NCBI GenBank assembly: GCA_964399465.1
Contig: CAYNRA010000003.1
Span: forward strand, 1-64,000
Reading direction: 5' to 3'
DNA: 64,000 nucleotides
From: CAYNRA01 sp964399465
GTDB taxonomy: Bacteria > Bacteroidota > Bacteroidia > Cytophagales > Spirosomataceae
The position numbers and the translations under genes are program-made. Below, piece by piece: positions 16,925 to 24,270 of the stretch. The number at the start of each line of letters is the position of its first letter. Position 1 is the first letter of the stretch. The notes beneath the pieces were generated by a model, which saw nothing but the letters and a program-made list of their open reading frames with translations, had not been told where the DNA came from and searched no databases.

Positions 16925-17415
16925 CACGCATTGGCCTAATCTCAGATACGCACAGTTATTTAGACCCATCTGTATTTCATCACTTTCAAACTTGTGACGA
17001 GATTTGGCATGCAGGGGATATCGGGAACGAAGAAATTTTACAGCAACTTTCCGATTTTAAGCCTACCCGCGCCGTCTACGGAAATATTGATTCAAATGAG
17101 CTCCGTTGGTCTTTGCCTGAAAATGCTATTTTTGAGCTAGAAGGTTTTCGGATTCTCATCACACACATTGCAGGAAAACCTTCTCATTACACGACACGTG
17201 TCAAAAAATTAGTAACAGAACATACGCCCAACCTCCTCATTTGTGGACACTCCCATATTCTACGTGTCATCAAAGACCCAAGCTATCCAGATTTGCTCTA
17301 TATCAATCCTGGTGCAGCTGGTCGTGTGGGCTTTCATTCTATCCGAACATTGATACGATTTGAATTAAATCAGAAAAAAATCCATAACTTAGAGGTAATC
17401 AACTTAGTTAATTGA
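16921..17415 (+). CDS. YfcE/MJ0936-type metallophosphoesterase
   Basis: 164 residues from the ATG that overlaps the nuoC stop codon. The metallophosphoesterase motifs are complete: LISDTHSYLD (DxH), HAGDIGN (GDxxN-like), YGNIDSNE (GNxD), ITHIAGKP and CGHSHILRV (GHxH). These bind two metals and hydrolyse phosphodiesters; the natural substrate of this small family is not well defined. The start at 16906 would give a longer N-terminus overlapping nuoC; 16921 begins directly with the conserved MTRIGLISDTH. The ATGA overlap suggests translational coupling with nuoC. Confidence 0.92.
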   Translation: MTRIGLISDTHSYLDPSVFHHFQTCDEIWHAGDIGNEEILQQLSDFKPTRAVYGNIDSNELRWSLPENAIFELEGFRILITHIAGKPSHYTTRVKKLVTEHTPNLLICGHSHILRVIKDPSYPDLLYINPGAAGRVGFHSIRTLIRFELNQKKIHNLEVINLVN

Positions 17416-17470
17416 GGTGACAAGTCGCTTTATTCCGTGTTTTGTCCCGTATTCAAACGCTCAATCCCTG

Positions 17471-18988
17471 ATGAGGCAACACAAATTTACGCTCATTTTT
17501 CTCTACGTAATCTTACTTCTACCTTTTCAATTATATAGTCAAGTCATTGAAAATCAACGGCTTGAAATACCTCTTTCTGAACAATACATACAAGAGTTTG
17601 ATGTGTTTCCGTTGGATGAATCCGGCGCGTTATTAGCCAACCTACGGACGAATAGTTACGGACGAAATACGCAAGTACAGTTTACAAAGTTAGATACTGT
17701 TTTTCGAATTCAATGGAGTAAACTTTTTACTCCTCCAACTTTGTATGAACTAAAAAAGACTTATCTACAAAAAAAACAAGCCCTTTGGCAAGTATATCGA
17801 AAAATTGACAGTCAAGAAATCCTTCTTTTAAGACTCGATTTGGCAACGCATGATATGTTTTTTTTGGAGACAAAATTACTGACACGCATGGATATTGAGT
17901 ACTTCAGTGTCGTACAAAATAAAGTATTATTGAGTGGGACATTCAACGACCGTCCTGTTGTAGAACTCATTACGATTTTCGATAAAAATGCCAAAATTTT
18001 ACCCGATTTATATGCTAACAATTACCGAATCAGTACGTTGGAGGTAGATGAAGAAACGGGAACTACATTTGTACTACTCAGAGATGAACGGCGCTGTACT
18101 TTTTTACTAAAATCGTACGATTACGAAGGTCGATTGATTAGCTCCAAACAAATTGGAGAAGACGGAAAAGTGCCTATTACCGGAAAACTGCTCGTTTTAC
18201 CAGATAATCGAAAACTCATCGTGGGTAATTATTCCGAACGATGTACCTCCTACTCGGTGGGTTTTTACTTACATGATTTGGAAGAGAATAAAACCAATTA
18301 CGTTGATTTCACGCATTTATCTAATTTCTTTAGCTATTTGCCTGAGAAAAAGCAGCAGCGAATCAAGCAACGTATCGATGCTAAAAAGGAAAAAGGAATT
18401 GACGTAAAAATCAGACACCGAATACTTGTTCATGATATTATACAGCAAGGAAATGAGTGGGTTATGCTAGCAGAAGTATATTATCCTGAATACAAAACAC
18501 CCAATGGGTACGGAGTTCAGTTTATTAAAACGTATCGTGTCGGAAAAGAATACTACAATAATTTCAAGTACTCACATGCCATCATCTGCGGTTTCACAGC
18601 GGATGGTAAACTGCTTTGGAATAACAGTGTAGGCCTAGGAAATATGGAAAGTAGTGAGCTTTCTATGAAAGTACAAGCAACCAATACCGCAACAAACGGA
18701 TTACTGGTTGCCTTTCCTAAAAACAAGGCAATCCAAACACTATTATTGAACGAACAACACACTTGGGAGAATCTAACGTCTATTCAACGGGAACAAGAAA
18801 CAACAAAAGGAAGAATTATCGACGAATTTCAAGTTGATTTAACTTCTTGGTATACCAATAATTTTCTGACGCATGGCTTAATCACGGTAAGAAATCCCGA
18901 AACATTAACCGTGAAAGAATACTATTATTTGCACCGATTGACCTACACACCAAACAAAGAAAAAGAAGAAAATACAAGCAACCAATAA
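17471..18988 (+). CDS. Secreted protein of unknown function, about 505 residues
   Basis: The ATG at 17471 starts a good signal peptide (MRQHKFTLIFLYVILLLPF, cleavage near LYSQ); an in-frame GTG at 17417 would place 18 extra residues in front and is less likely. The mature part is rich in beta-strand-like segments, with no motif I recognise. The middle has a Lys/Arg-rich stretch (KQQRIKQRIDAKKEKG). The C-terminus is polar (KEKEENTSNQ). It could be a secreted propeller-type or YXWGXW-type Bacteroidota protein, but I assign no function. It follows the phosphoesterase gene by 55 bp and meets the next, oppositely oriented gene end to end. Confidence 0.7.
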   Translation: MRQHKFTLIFLYVILLLPFQLYSQVIENQRLEIPLSEQYIQEFDVFPLDESGALLANLRTNSYGRNTQVQFTKLDTVFRIQWSKLFTPPTLYELKKTYLQKKQALWQVYRKIDSQEILLLRLDLATHDMFFLETKLLTRMDIEYFSVVQNKVLLSGTFNDRPVVELITIFDKNAKILPDLYANNYRISTLEVDEETGTTFVLLRDERRCTFLLKSYDYEGRLISSKQIGEDGKVPITGKLLVLPDNRKLIVGNYSERCTSYSVGFYLHDLEENKTNYVDFTHLSNFFSYLPEKKQQRIKQRIDAKKEKGIDVKIRHRILVHDIIQQGNEWVMLAEVYYPEYKTPNGYGVQFIKTYRVGKEYYNNFKYSHAIICGFTADGKLLWNNSVGLGNMESSELSMKVQATNTATNGLLVAFPKNKAIQTLLLNEQHTWENLTSIQREQETTKGRIIDEFQVDLTSWYTNNFLTHGLITVRNPETLTVKEYYYLHRLTYTPNKEKEENTSNQ

Positions 18989-19330
18989 TCAAACAGATAC
19001 CATAGAAGACCCCATATTGTTCTGATGTTCCAAAGACCAACTTCCAGTATAAGAAGTTTCCAGCCACATAGTGCCTATGCGTCTAAAAATCATGACTTGA
19101 AGCCCCATTTTTTGCCAAAACAACTCAACAATTTCATTTACAGCCATGGAGGGCCGAATATGTACCGTTTCTGGATTTTTATGTTTACTCAGCTCATGCA
19201 GATTTTTCATTGGCCAAAGTGACATAGCTTCTTGTCCTTGACAATAAATCTCTAAACGGAGATACGGAAAGTTTTCAGAGATAACTCTCATTAAATCAGA
19301 AACTTTCATGTGTGGTTCAATGGTAAGCAT
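18989..19330 (-). CDS. Small conserved-looking cytoplasmic protein of unknown function
   Basis: 113 residues, no signal peptide. The sequence is protein-like, with an amphipathic N-terminal helix (MKVSDLMRVISENFPYLRLEIY) and a C-terminal motif MWLETSYTGSWSLEHQNNMG that I associate with small Bacteroidota proteins of unknown role. The start may be the ATG at 19330 or the internal ATG seven codons later. Its stop codon abuts that of the convergent upstream gene with no spacer and no visible terminator. Confidence 0.6.
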   Translation of the reverse strand: MLTIEPHMKVSDLMRVISENFPYLRLEIYCQGQEAMSLWPMKNLHELSKHKNPETVHIRPSMAVNEIVELFWQKMGLQVMIFRRIGTMWLETSYTGSWSLEHQNNMGSSMVSV

Positions 19331-19497
19331 AGGTGTACATTTGGATAGATGAATAGCAGACTATGTATCTACAAAAGTTGAATATTTGGAAGTATGTACC
19401 TATGACAAGCGTCAGTTTTATAAGATTTTAAGGGTTAAGGTTGGGAAAGTATGACGAAAATCATAAATTCAAGCACACAAACCCTCTAATTTGTCCA

Positions 19498-20742
19498 ATG
19501 ATACATCAGAAACATTTATCTAAAAAGACCGCTCCCGTTGATCAAATGACGATAGATATGAATAATCAAGTGGAGGCAATCTTTGCTTTCGCTACGGAAG
19601 GTATTTTAATTACCAATGATCGCGGTGTTATTGTGCGCACAAATCCGAGCGTTGAGCGGATGTTCGGCTATGAAAGTGGGGAATTAATTGGTGAAAAAAT
19701 CGAGTTACTCATTCCGTCCCGGTACCATGAGAAGCACGTAAAGCACCGGAATACTTATCTTCCGCATCCTCAACCACGTTCCATGGGATTAGGTTTTGAT
19801 TTATTCGGCAGCCGGAAAGATGGAACGGAGTTTCCTGTAGAGGTAAGTTTAAGTCCATACGAATCCAGTACTGGAAAATTCGTAATTGGCTTTATTATTG
19901 ATATTACCATTCGGAAAGAAGCTGAAAATCAGCTCATTAGTTATAAATCAAAACTTGAAAAAGAAGTAGAAGAGCGCACCTTAATCTTAAAAGAAGCCAT
20001 ACGGAAATTAGAAAAAACAAAAACAGAATTGGATCTTTCGCTCGTTCGGGAACGCGAGTTAAATTCCATGAAATCACGTTTTATTTCTATTGCCTCCCAT
20101 GAGTTCCGAACGCCACTAGCCACCGTACTTTCTTCCATGTCTTTGGTGGAAAAATACGCGGATTTACAAATGACAGACCAAAGGAACAAACATATACAGC
20201 GAATCAAGCAATCTGTTAAACATTTGACAGAAATTCTGAACGACATGTTAACTGTCAATAAAGTAGAAGAAGGTAAAGTATTGATTACAAAGAATACGCA
20301 TGTATTGCAAGATATTTTATCGAGTTGCCTAGTACAAGTTTCAGGGATTTTAAAGAAAAATCAACACATACTTACAGAAACTGCCCCTGATGCGCCAAAA
20401 GAAATATATGTGGACGAAAAAATTTTAAAGCATATTTTGATGAATTTAATGAGTAATGCCATCAAATTTTCGTCAGAAAACCAAGATATTTTTTTACGTG
20501 TCCGCTTCCTACAAAAGAAGTGGCTTTTCGAGATAACAGACCAGGGTATTGGTATTCCGGATGCAGACCAACCCGAAATATTCAATCGTTTTTTTAGGTC
20601 TAGTAATGCATCCAATATTCAAGGAACAGGTTTGGGACTTAACATAGTTTACCAATATGTGCAGTTATTAGAAGGAAAGATTACCTTCACGAGCCAAGAA
20701 AACCAAGGAACTTCCTTTTTTGTACAAATACCGAATGAATGA
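19498..20742 (+). CDS. PAS-domain sensor histidine kinase
   Basis: 414 residues from the ATG at 19498 (an in-frame TTG at 19441 would extend it). Domains in order: PAS (about residues 20-135, with AFATEGILITNDRGVIVRTN and ending in GFIIDITIRKEAE), a coiled-coil linker, HisKA with phospho-acceptor His in ASHEFRTPLA, and an HATPase_c domain with NLMSNAIKF (N box), DQGIGIP (G1) and GTGLGLNIVYQYV (G2). It has no membrane segment, so it should sense a cytoplasmic or PAS-bound cue. Its response regulator starts 3 bp after the stop codon. Confidence 0.93.
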   Translation: MIHQKHLSKKTAPVDQMTIDMNNQVEAIFAFATEGILITNDRGVIVRTNPSVERMFGYESGELIGEKIELLIPSRYHEKHVKHRNTYLPHPQPRSMGLGFDLFGSRKDGTEFPVEVSLSPYESSTGKFVIGFIIDITIRKEAENQLISYKSKLEKEVEERTLILKEAIRKLEKTKTELDLSLVRERELNSMKSRFISIASHEFRTPLATVLSSMSLVEKYADLQMTDQRNKHIQRIKQSVKHLTEILNDMLTVNKVEEGKVLITKNTHVLQDILSSCLVQVSGILKKNQHILTETAPDAPKEIYVDEKILKHILMNLMSNAIKFSSENQDIFLRVRFLQKKWLFEITDQGIGIPDADQPEIFNRFFRSSNASNIQGTGLGLNIVYQYVQLLEGKITFTSQENQGTSFFVQIPNE

Positions 20743-20745
20743 CAG

Positions 20746-21807
20746 ATGAAAAAAATATTATTGATAGAAGACAACGTAGAAATACGTGAAAATACCAGTG
20801 AAATTTTGATGCTCGACGGCTACGATGTCACCGTCGCGGAAAACGGGAAAGAAGGCGTCACCAAAGCGATTGCTGAAAAGCCAGACTTGATCATCTGTGA
20901 CATCATGATGCCTGTTTTGGATGGATATGGCGTCTTGCATTTGCTCACAAAAAATCCAGAAACAGCAGATATTCCCTTTATTTTTTTGACAGCCAAGGCC
21001 GAGCGAACAGATTTTCGAAAAGGCATGGATATGGGAGCTGATGACTACATTACGAAACCATTTGATGACGTAGAATTATTAAATGCGGTAGAGAGCCGTC
21101 TTCGTAAAGTGGAAGTTTTAAACCAAAAATACCAGAAATCACTGGAAGGACTCGATAATATGGTACGAGACGCTGGTGGAGACCAGGAATTGCGCTTATT
21201 GAACGAACGCAGAGAAATACGTACATTCAAGAAAAAAGCAGAAATTTACAGAGAGGGTGCCTTTCCTTTTTATCTTTTTTTTGTCATCAAAGGAAAAGTA
21301 AAAACGTATAAAACAAACGATGACGGCAAAGAACTAATCACTCAATTATATCAAGCAGGTGATTACTTCGGACATGTTCATTTATTACAAGAAACCGCCT
21401 ACCAAGATACGGCGGCGGCACTTGAAGAAACAGAAATCTGTTTGATTCCGAAAGACGATTTCTTCTCGCTTCTCTTTCAAAATAGACAAGTTGCCAAGAA
21501 GTTCATTCAACTATTATCAGCGGAAATCGATACGACAGAAAATCAACTTTTGCATCTGGCGTATAATTCTGTTCGGAAACGAATGGCAGAATCATTACTC
21601 CGTTATTTCTCACATACAGAACTGACAGAGAGAGACTTACGTGATGGAATACGGGTTGGCAGGGAGGATTTAGCCAATTTGGCAGGTACTTCGCTCGAAA
21701 CGGCAATTCGGACACTTTCTGACTTCAAGGATGAAAAGTTAATTGACATCACCTCTGGAAGGATTAAAATTTTATCAGAAGAGGGACTGCGGAGATTGCG
21801 TAATTGA
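20746..21807 (+). CDS. Response regulator with receiver domain fused to CRP/FNR-type module
   Basis: 353 residues. Residues 1-120 form a receiver domain (IEDN acidic pair, phospho-acceptor Asp52 in IICDIMMP, switch Thr and Lys in LTAKAE and TKPF). A short coiled-coil linker follows. From about 155 comes a cNMP-binding-like domain (FFVIKGKVKTY, QLYQAGDYFGHVHLL) and then a Crp-type winged helix (GREDLANLAGTSLETAIRTLSDFKDEKLI). It is thus a two-component regulator whose output is a CRP/FNR-like DNA-binding module. It is coupled to the PAS kinase gene with a 3-bp gap. Whether the cNMP pocket binds a ligand is unclear. Confidence 0.93.
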   Translation: MKKILLIEDNVEIRENTSEILMLDGYDVTVAENGKEGVTKAIAEKPDLIICDIMMPVLDGYGVLHLLTKNPETADIPFIFLTAKAERTDFRKGMDMGADDYITKPFDDVELLNAVESRLRKVEVLNQKYQKSLEGLDNMVRDAGGDQELRLLNERREIRTFKKKAEIYREGAFPFYLFFVIKGKVKTYKTNDDGKELITQLYQAGDYFGHVHLLQETAYQDTAAALEETEICLIPKDDFFSLLFQNRQVAKKFIQLLSAEIDTTENQLLHLAYNSVRKRMAESLLRYFSHTELTERDLRDGIRVGREDLANLAGTSLETAIRTLSDFKDEKLIDITSGRIKILSEEGLRRLRN

Positions 21808-21910
21808 TCTAACAAAGTGTATAGAAAAAAGAGAGCGATAGAAATGAGTATTTCCCGAAATATTCTAACTTTACATTTCATTTTTTCAACCTTACCCCCT
21901 TTTTAAACGC

Positions 21911-22861
21911 ATGAAAGTCAATCGTCGTCATTTCCTACGCAATGCCGGGTTCGCTGTAGCTACGCCTTTGGTACTTCAACAACTTGTAGCCTGTTCGTCG
22001 GGTGGATCATCTACAGAAACAGTTGCCAAAACCATCGGTGATTTTGGAATACAGCTTTGGACAGTCAAAGAAGAAATGGCAAAAGACGCCAAAGGAACAT
22101 TAAAAGCATTAGCAGACTACGGATTCAAGCAAATTGAGAGTTTTCAAGGAGCAAATGGTATTTTTTGGGGCATGACACCCGCAGACTTCAAATCATATAC
22201 CACGGACTTAGGATTGAGCATCGTCAGCTCACATGTAAATCCAGAATTTGCCTTAAAACCTGAACTACTTGATGAGTTCAAAAAGTTGGTGGAAGATGCC
22301 AAATCGGTGGGTATCACGCATTTACTCAATCCATATTTAGGATTTTTAACAAAGCTCGATGAATTTAAAAAAGCGACGGAGCAATTCAATGTATTGGGCG
22401 CTATTTGTGCAGACGCAGGTATGCGTTATGGGTACCATAACCACCATTATAGCTTCACGGAGATGGAAGGGGCGTTCCCACAAGACATCATGATGCAAGG
22501 CTCCGATGCAGATAAAGTAGATTTCGAAATGGATATTTACTGGGTTCATGCCGCCAAACAAGACCCAATTGCTTGGTTAAACAAATACAAAGAGCGTTTT
22601 AAACTGGTGCATATCAAAGACATGTATGCCGCAGAAAAAATCACAGAAATACAGAAAAATGAGCCTGTCAATCCAGCATTTCCTGTGAATGCGTCGTGTT
22701 TAATTGGACAAGGCACTATTCCATTCGCAGATATTTTGAAGGTAGCAAAAAACAACGGCGTACAACGGTTTATCGTAGAACAGGAACGATTTGATGGCAC
22801 TACCCCGCTGGAATCAGCCAAAGCCAACGCCACTTATTTAAAAGCATTTACGCTTGCTTAA
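21911..22861 (+). CDS. Exported TIM-barrel sugar phosphate isomerase/epimerase-like protein
   Basis: 316 residues. The N-terminus has a twin-arginine-like signal (NRRHFLRNAG) merging into a lipobox (LVAC), so it is probably exported folded and lipid-anchored. The rest is the xylose isomerase-like TIM barrel: FGIQLWTVKEEM, FKQIESFQG, SSHVNPEF, GYHNHHYSFTEM, DFEMDIYWVHAA and LVHIKDMY, with metal-ligand His, Glu and Asp residues in the usual places. Members of this exported group act on sugars or inositols; substrate unknown. It ends in a strong terminator. Confidence 0.9.
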   Translation: MKVNRRHFLRNAGFAVATPLVLQQLVACSSGGSSTETVAKTIGDFGIQLWTVKEEMAKDAKGTLKALADYGFKQIESFQGANGIFWGMTPADFKSYTTDLGLSIVSSHVNPEFALKPELLDEFKKLVEDAKSVGITHLLNPYLGFLTKLDEFKKATEQFNVLGAICADAGMRYGYHNHHYSFTEMEGAFPQDIMMQGSDADKVDFEMDIYWVHAAKQDPIAWLNKYKERFKLVHIKDMYAAEKITEIQKNEPVNPAFPVNASCLIGQGTIPFADILKVAKNNGVQRFIVEQERFDGTTPLESAKANATYLKAFTLA

Positions 22862-22870
22862 TTTTTTTGA

Positions 22871-22896
22871 GCGTCTGTCTAAAACTAGACAGACGC
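22871..22896 (+). terminator. Intrinsic terminator after the sugar epimerase-like gene
   Basis: A perfect 11-bp stem GCGTCTGTCTA (22871-22881) / TAGACAGACGC (22886-22896) with a 4-nt loop, followed by TTTTATTT. Confidence 0.9.
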
Positions 22897-22921
22897 TTTT
22901 ATTTACCCTTTCCCCAACCCG

Positions 22922-24133
22922 ATGAAAAAAATCATTACGAATCTGACATTTTGGGTTTTAACAGCTATTCTTACAGGCGCACTACTTGGTCATTTTTATC
23001 CGCATGCAGCACAAGCCTGCAAACCCTTGGGTACTTATTTCATTGATATTGTCAAATTATTTATCAATCCTATCATTTTTCTCACTATTTCACTCGGTAT
23101 AAGCGGAATGGGTGATTTAAAAAAAGTAGGAAAAGTAGGTGGAAAAGCCCTCCTCTATTTTGAAGTCGTTACCACATTCGCCTTACTTATTGGACTTGTG
23201 GCTGCGTATGTTATTCAACCAGGAGTAGGGGTTTCTACTGCTCAAATGGGTGATACATCTGCAGTTTCAGATTATCAAAAAGGGGCAGAACGCTTCTCAT
23301 GGCTTCAGTTTTTCTTGGACAATCTAACCATTCAAGTACTTGTTTTTTCTATCCTTTTCGGGATCATTTTAGGTAAATTGAAAGCAAAAATCAACCTTAT
23401 TCGAGGTCTCACCTTTGCTTCCAAATATGTTTTCAAAGCGTTGCATTTGGTTATGTATCTCGCACCTATTGGCGCTTTCGGTGGAATGGCATTCACGATT
23501 GGGAAATATGGAATCTACACCCTTGTTCCTCTTGCTAAACTCATGCTTACAGTGTATGCGACGATGGCCATCTTTATTTTCGTCGTTCTTCATTTTATCC
23601 TAAAATATTATCAACTCAGTATTTTTACTTTTTTACGCTATATCAAAGAAGAATTATTGATTGTTTTGGGTACGTCTTCCTCAGAAGCGGGATTGCCCTC
23701 TTTGATGGCAAAACTCGAAAGAATGGGCTGTTCTAAGCCAGTTGTTGGGCTTGTCGTTCCGGCTGGCTATTCATTTAACTTAGACGGTACAACCATTTAT
23801 TTATCGATGGCTACACTCTTCTTAGCGCAAGTATATGGCGTAGAACTTGGAATCGAACAATTGATTACCGTAATCGGGATTCTCATGGTGACTTCAAAAG
23901 GAGCGGCGGGCGTAACCGGCAGTGGTTTTGTCGTATTGGCTTCTACCCTATCTGCGCTGCAAGTAATTCCTATCGAGGGATTGGCTTTGCTTTTGGGAGT
24001 GGATAGATTCATGTCTGAGGCACGTGCTATAACCAATTTTATCGGCAATGGCGTAGCAACCGTCTGGATAGCCAATCATGAAAAAGAATTTGACCGAACC
24101 CGTTGGGAACAATTTGAGACATCAGAAAGCTAA
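22922..24133 (+). CDS. Dicarboxylate/amino acid:cation symporter (DAACS family)
   Basis: 403 residues with eight or more hydrophobic segments. The family hallmarks are the serine-rich loop LGTSSSEAGLPSLM, the VPAGYSFNLDGTTIYLSMA stretch and the substrate-binding segment around VDRFMSEARAITNFIGNGVATVWIA. It takes up C4-dicarboxylates or acidic amino acids with Na+ or H+ across the inner membrane. The malic enzyme gene is next downstream, so import of malate or related acids is a reasonable guess, but the two appear to be transcribed separately. Confidence 0.94.
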   Translation: MKKIITNLTFWVLTAILTGALLGHFYPHAAQACKPLGTYFIDIVKLFINPIIFLTISLGISGMGDLKKVGKVGGKALLYFEVVTTFALLIGLVAAYVIQPGVGVSTAQMGDTSAVSDYQKGAERFSWLQFFLDNLTIQVLVFSILFGIILGKLKAKINLIRGLTFASKYVFKALHLVMYLAPIGAFGGMAFTIGKYGIYTLVPLAKLMLTVYATMAIFIFVVLHFILKYYQLSIFTFLRYIKEELLIVLGTSSSEAGLPSLMAKLERMGCSKPVVGLVVPAGYSFNLDGTTIYLSMATLFLAQVYGVELGIEQLITVIGILMVTSKGAAGVTGSGFVVLASTLSALQVIPIEGLALLLGVDRFMSEARAITNFIGNGVATVWIANHEKEFDRTRWEQFETSES

Positions 24134-24211
24134 AATCAGGACTTATGCACTTACAGCCCTAGCAAATTCAAACATCGTAGTGAGGCATTCCACATATAAT
24201 TCAGTTTGATT

Positions 24212-24242
24212 TTGTAACCTTTTTATTTTGTCGTTACCTTCG
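24212..24242 (+). promoter_or_regulatory. Candidate Bacteroidota promoter for the malic enzyme gene
   Basis: TTG at 24212-24214 and TACCTTCG at 24235-24242, separated by 20 nt. This is one mismatch from TTG-N19/20-TAnnTTTG. The predicted start site is about 20 bp before the ATG at 24271. Confidence 0.5.
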
Positions 24243-24270
24243 CAAATATAAAACTTCATCTATTTTCCTT

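Noticed and set aside
24134..24270. Possible small gene between the symporter and maeB
   Set aside because: No ORF with a plausible start or composition; the region is better explained as the maeB promoter.
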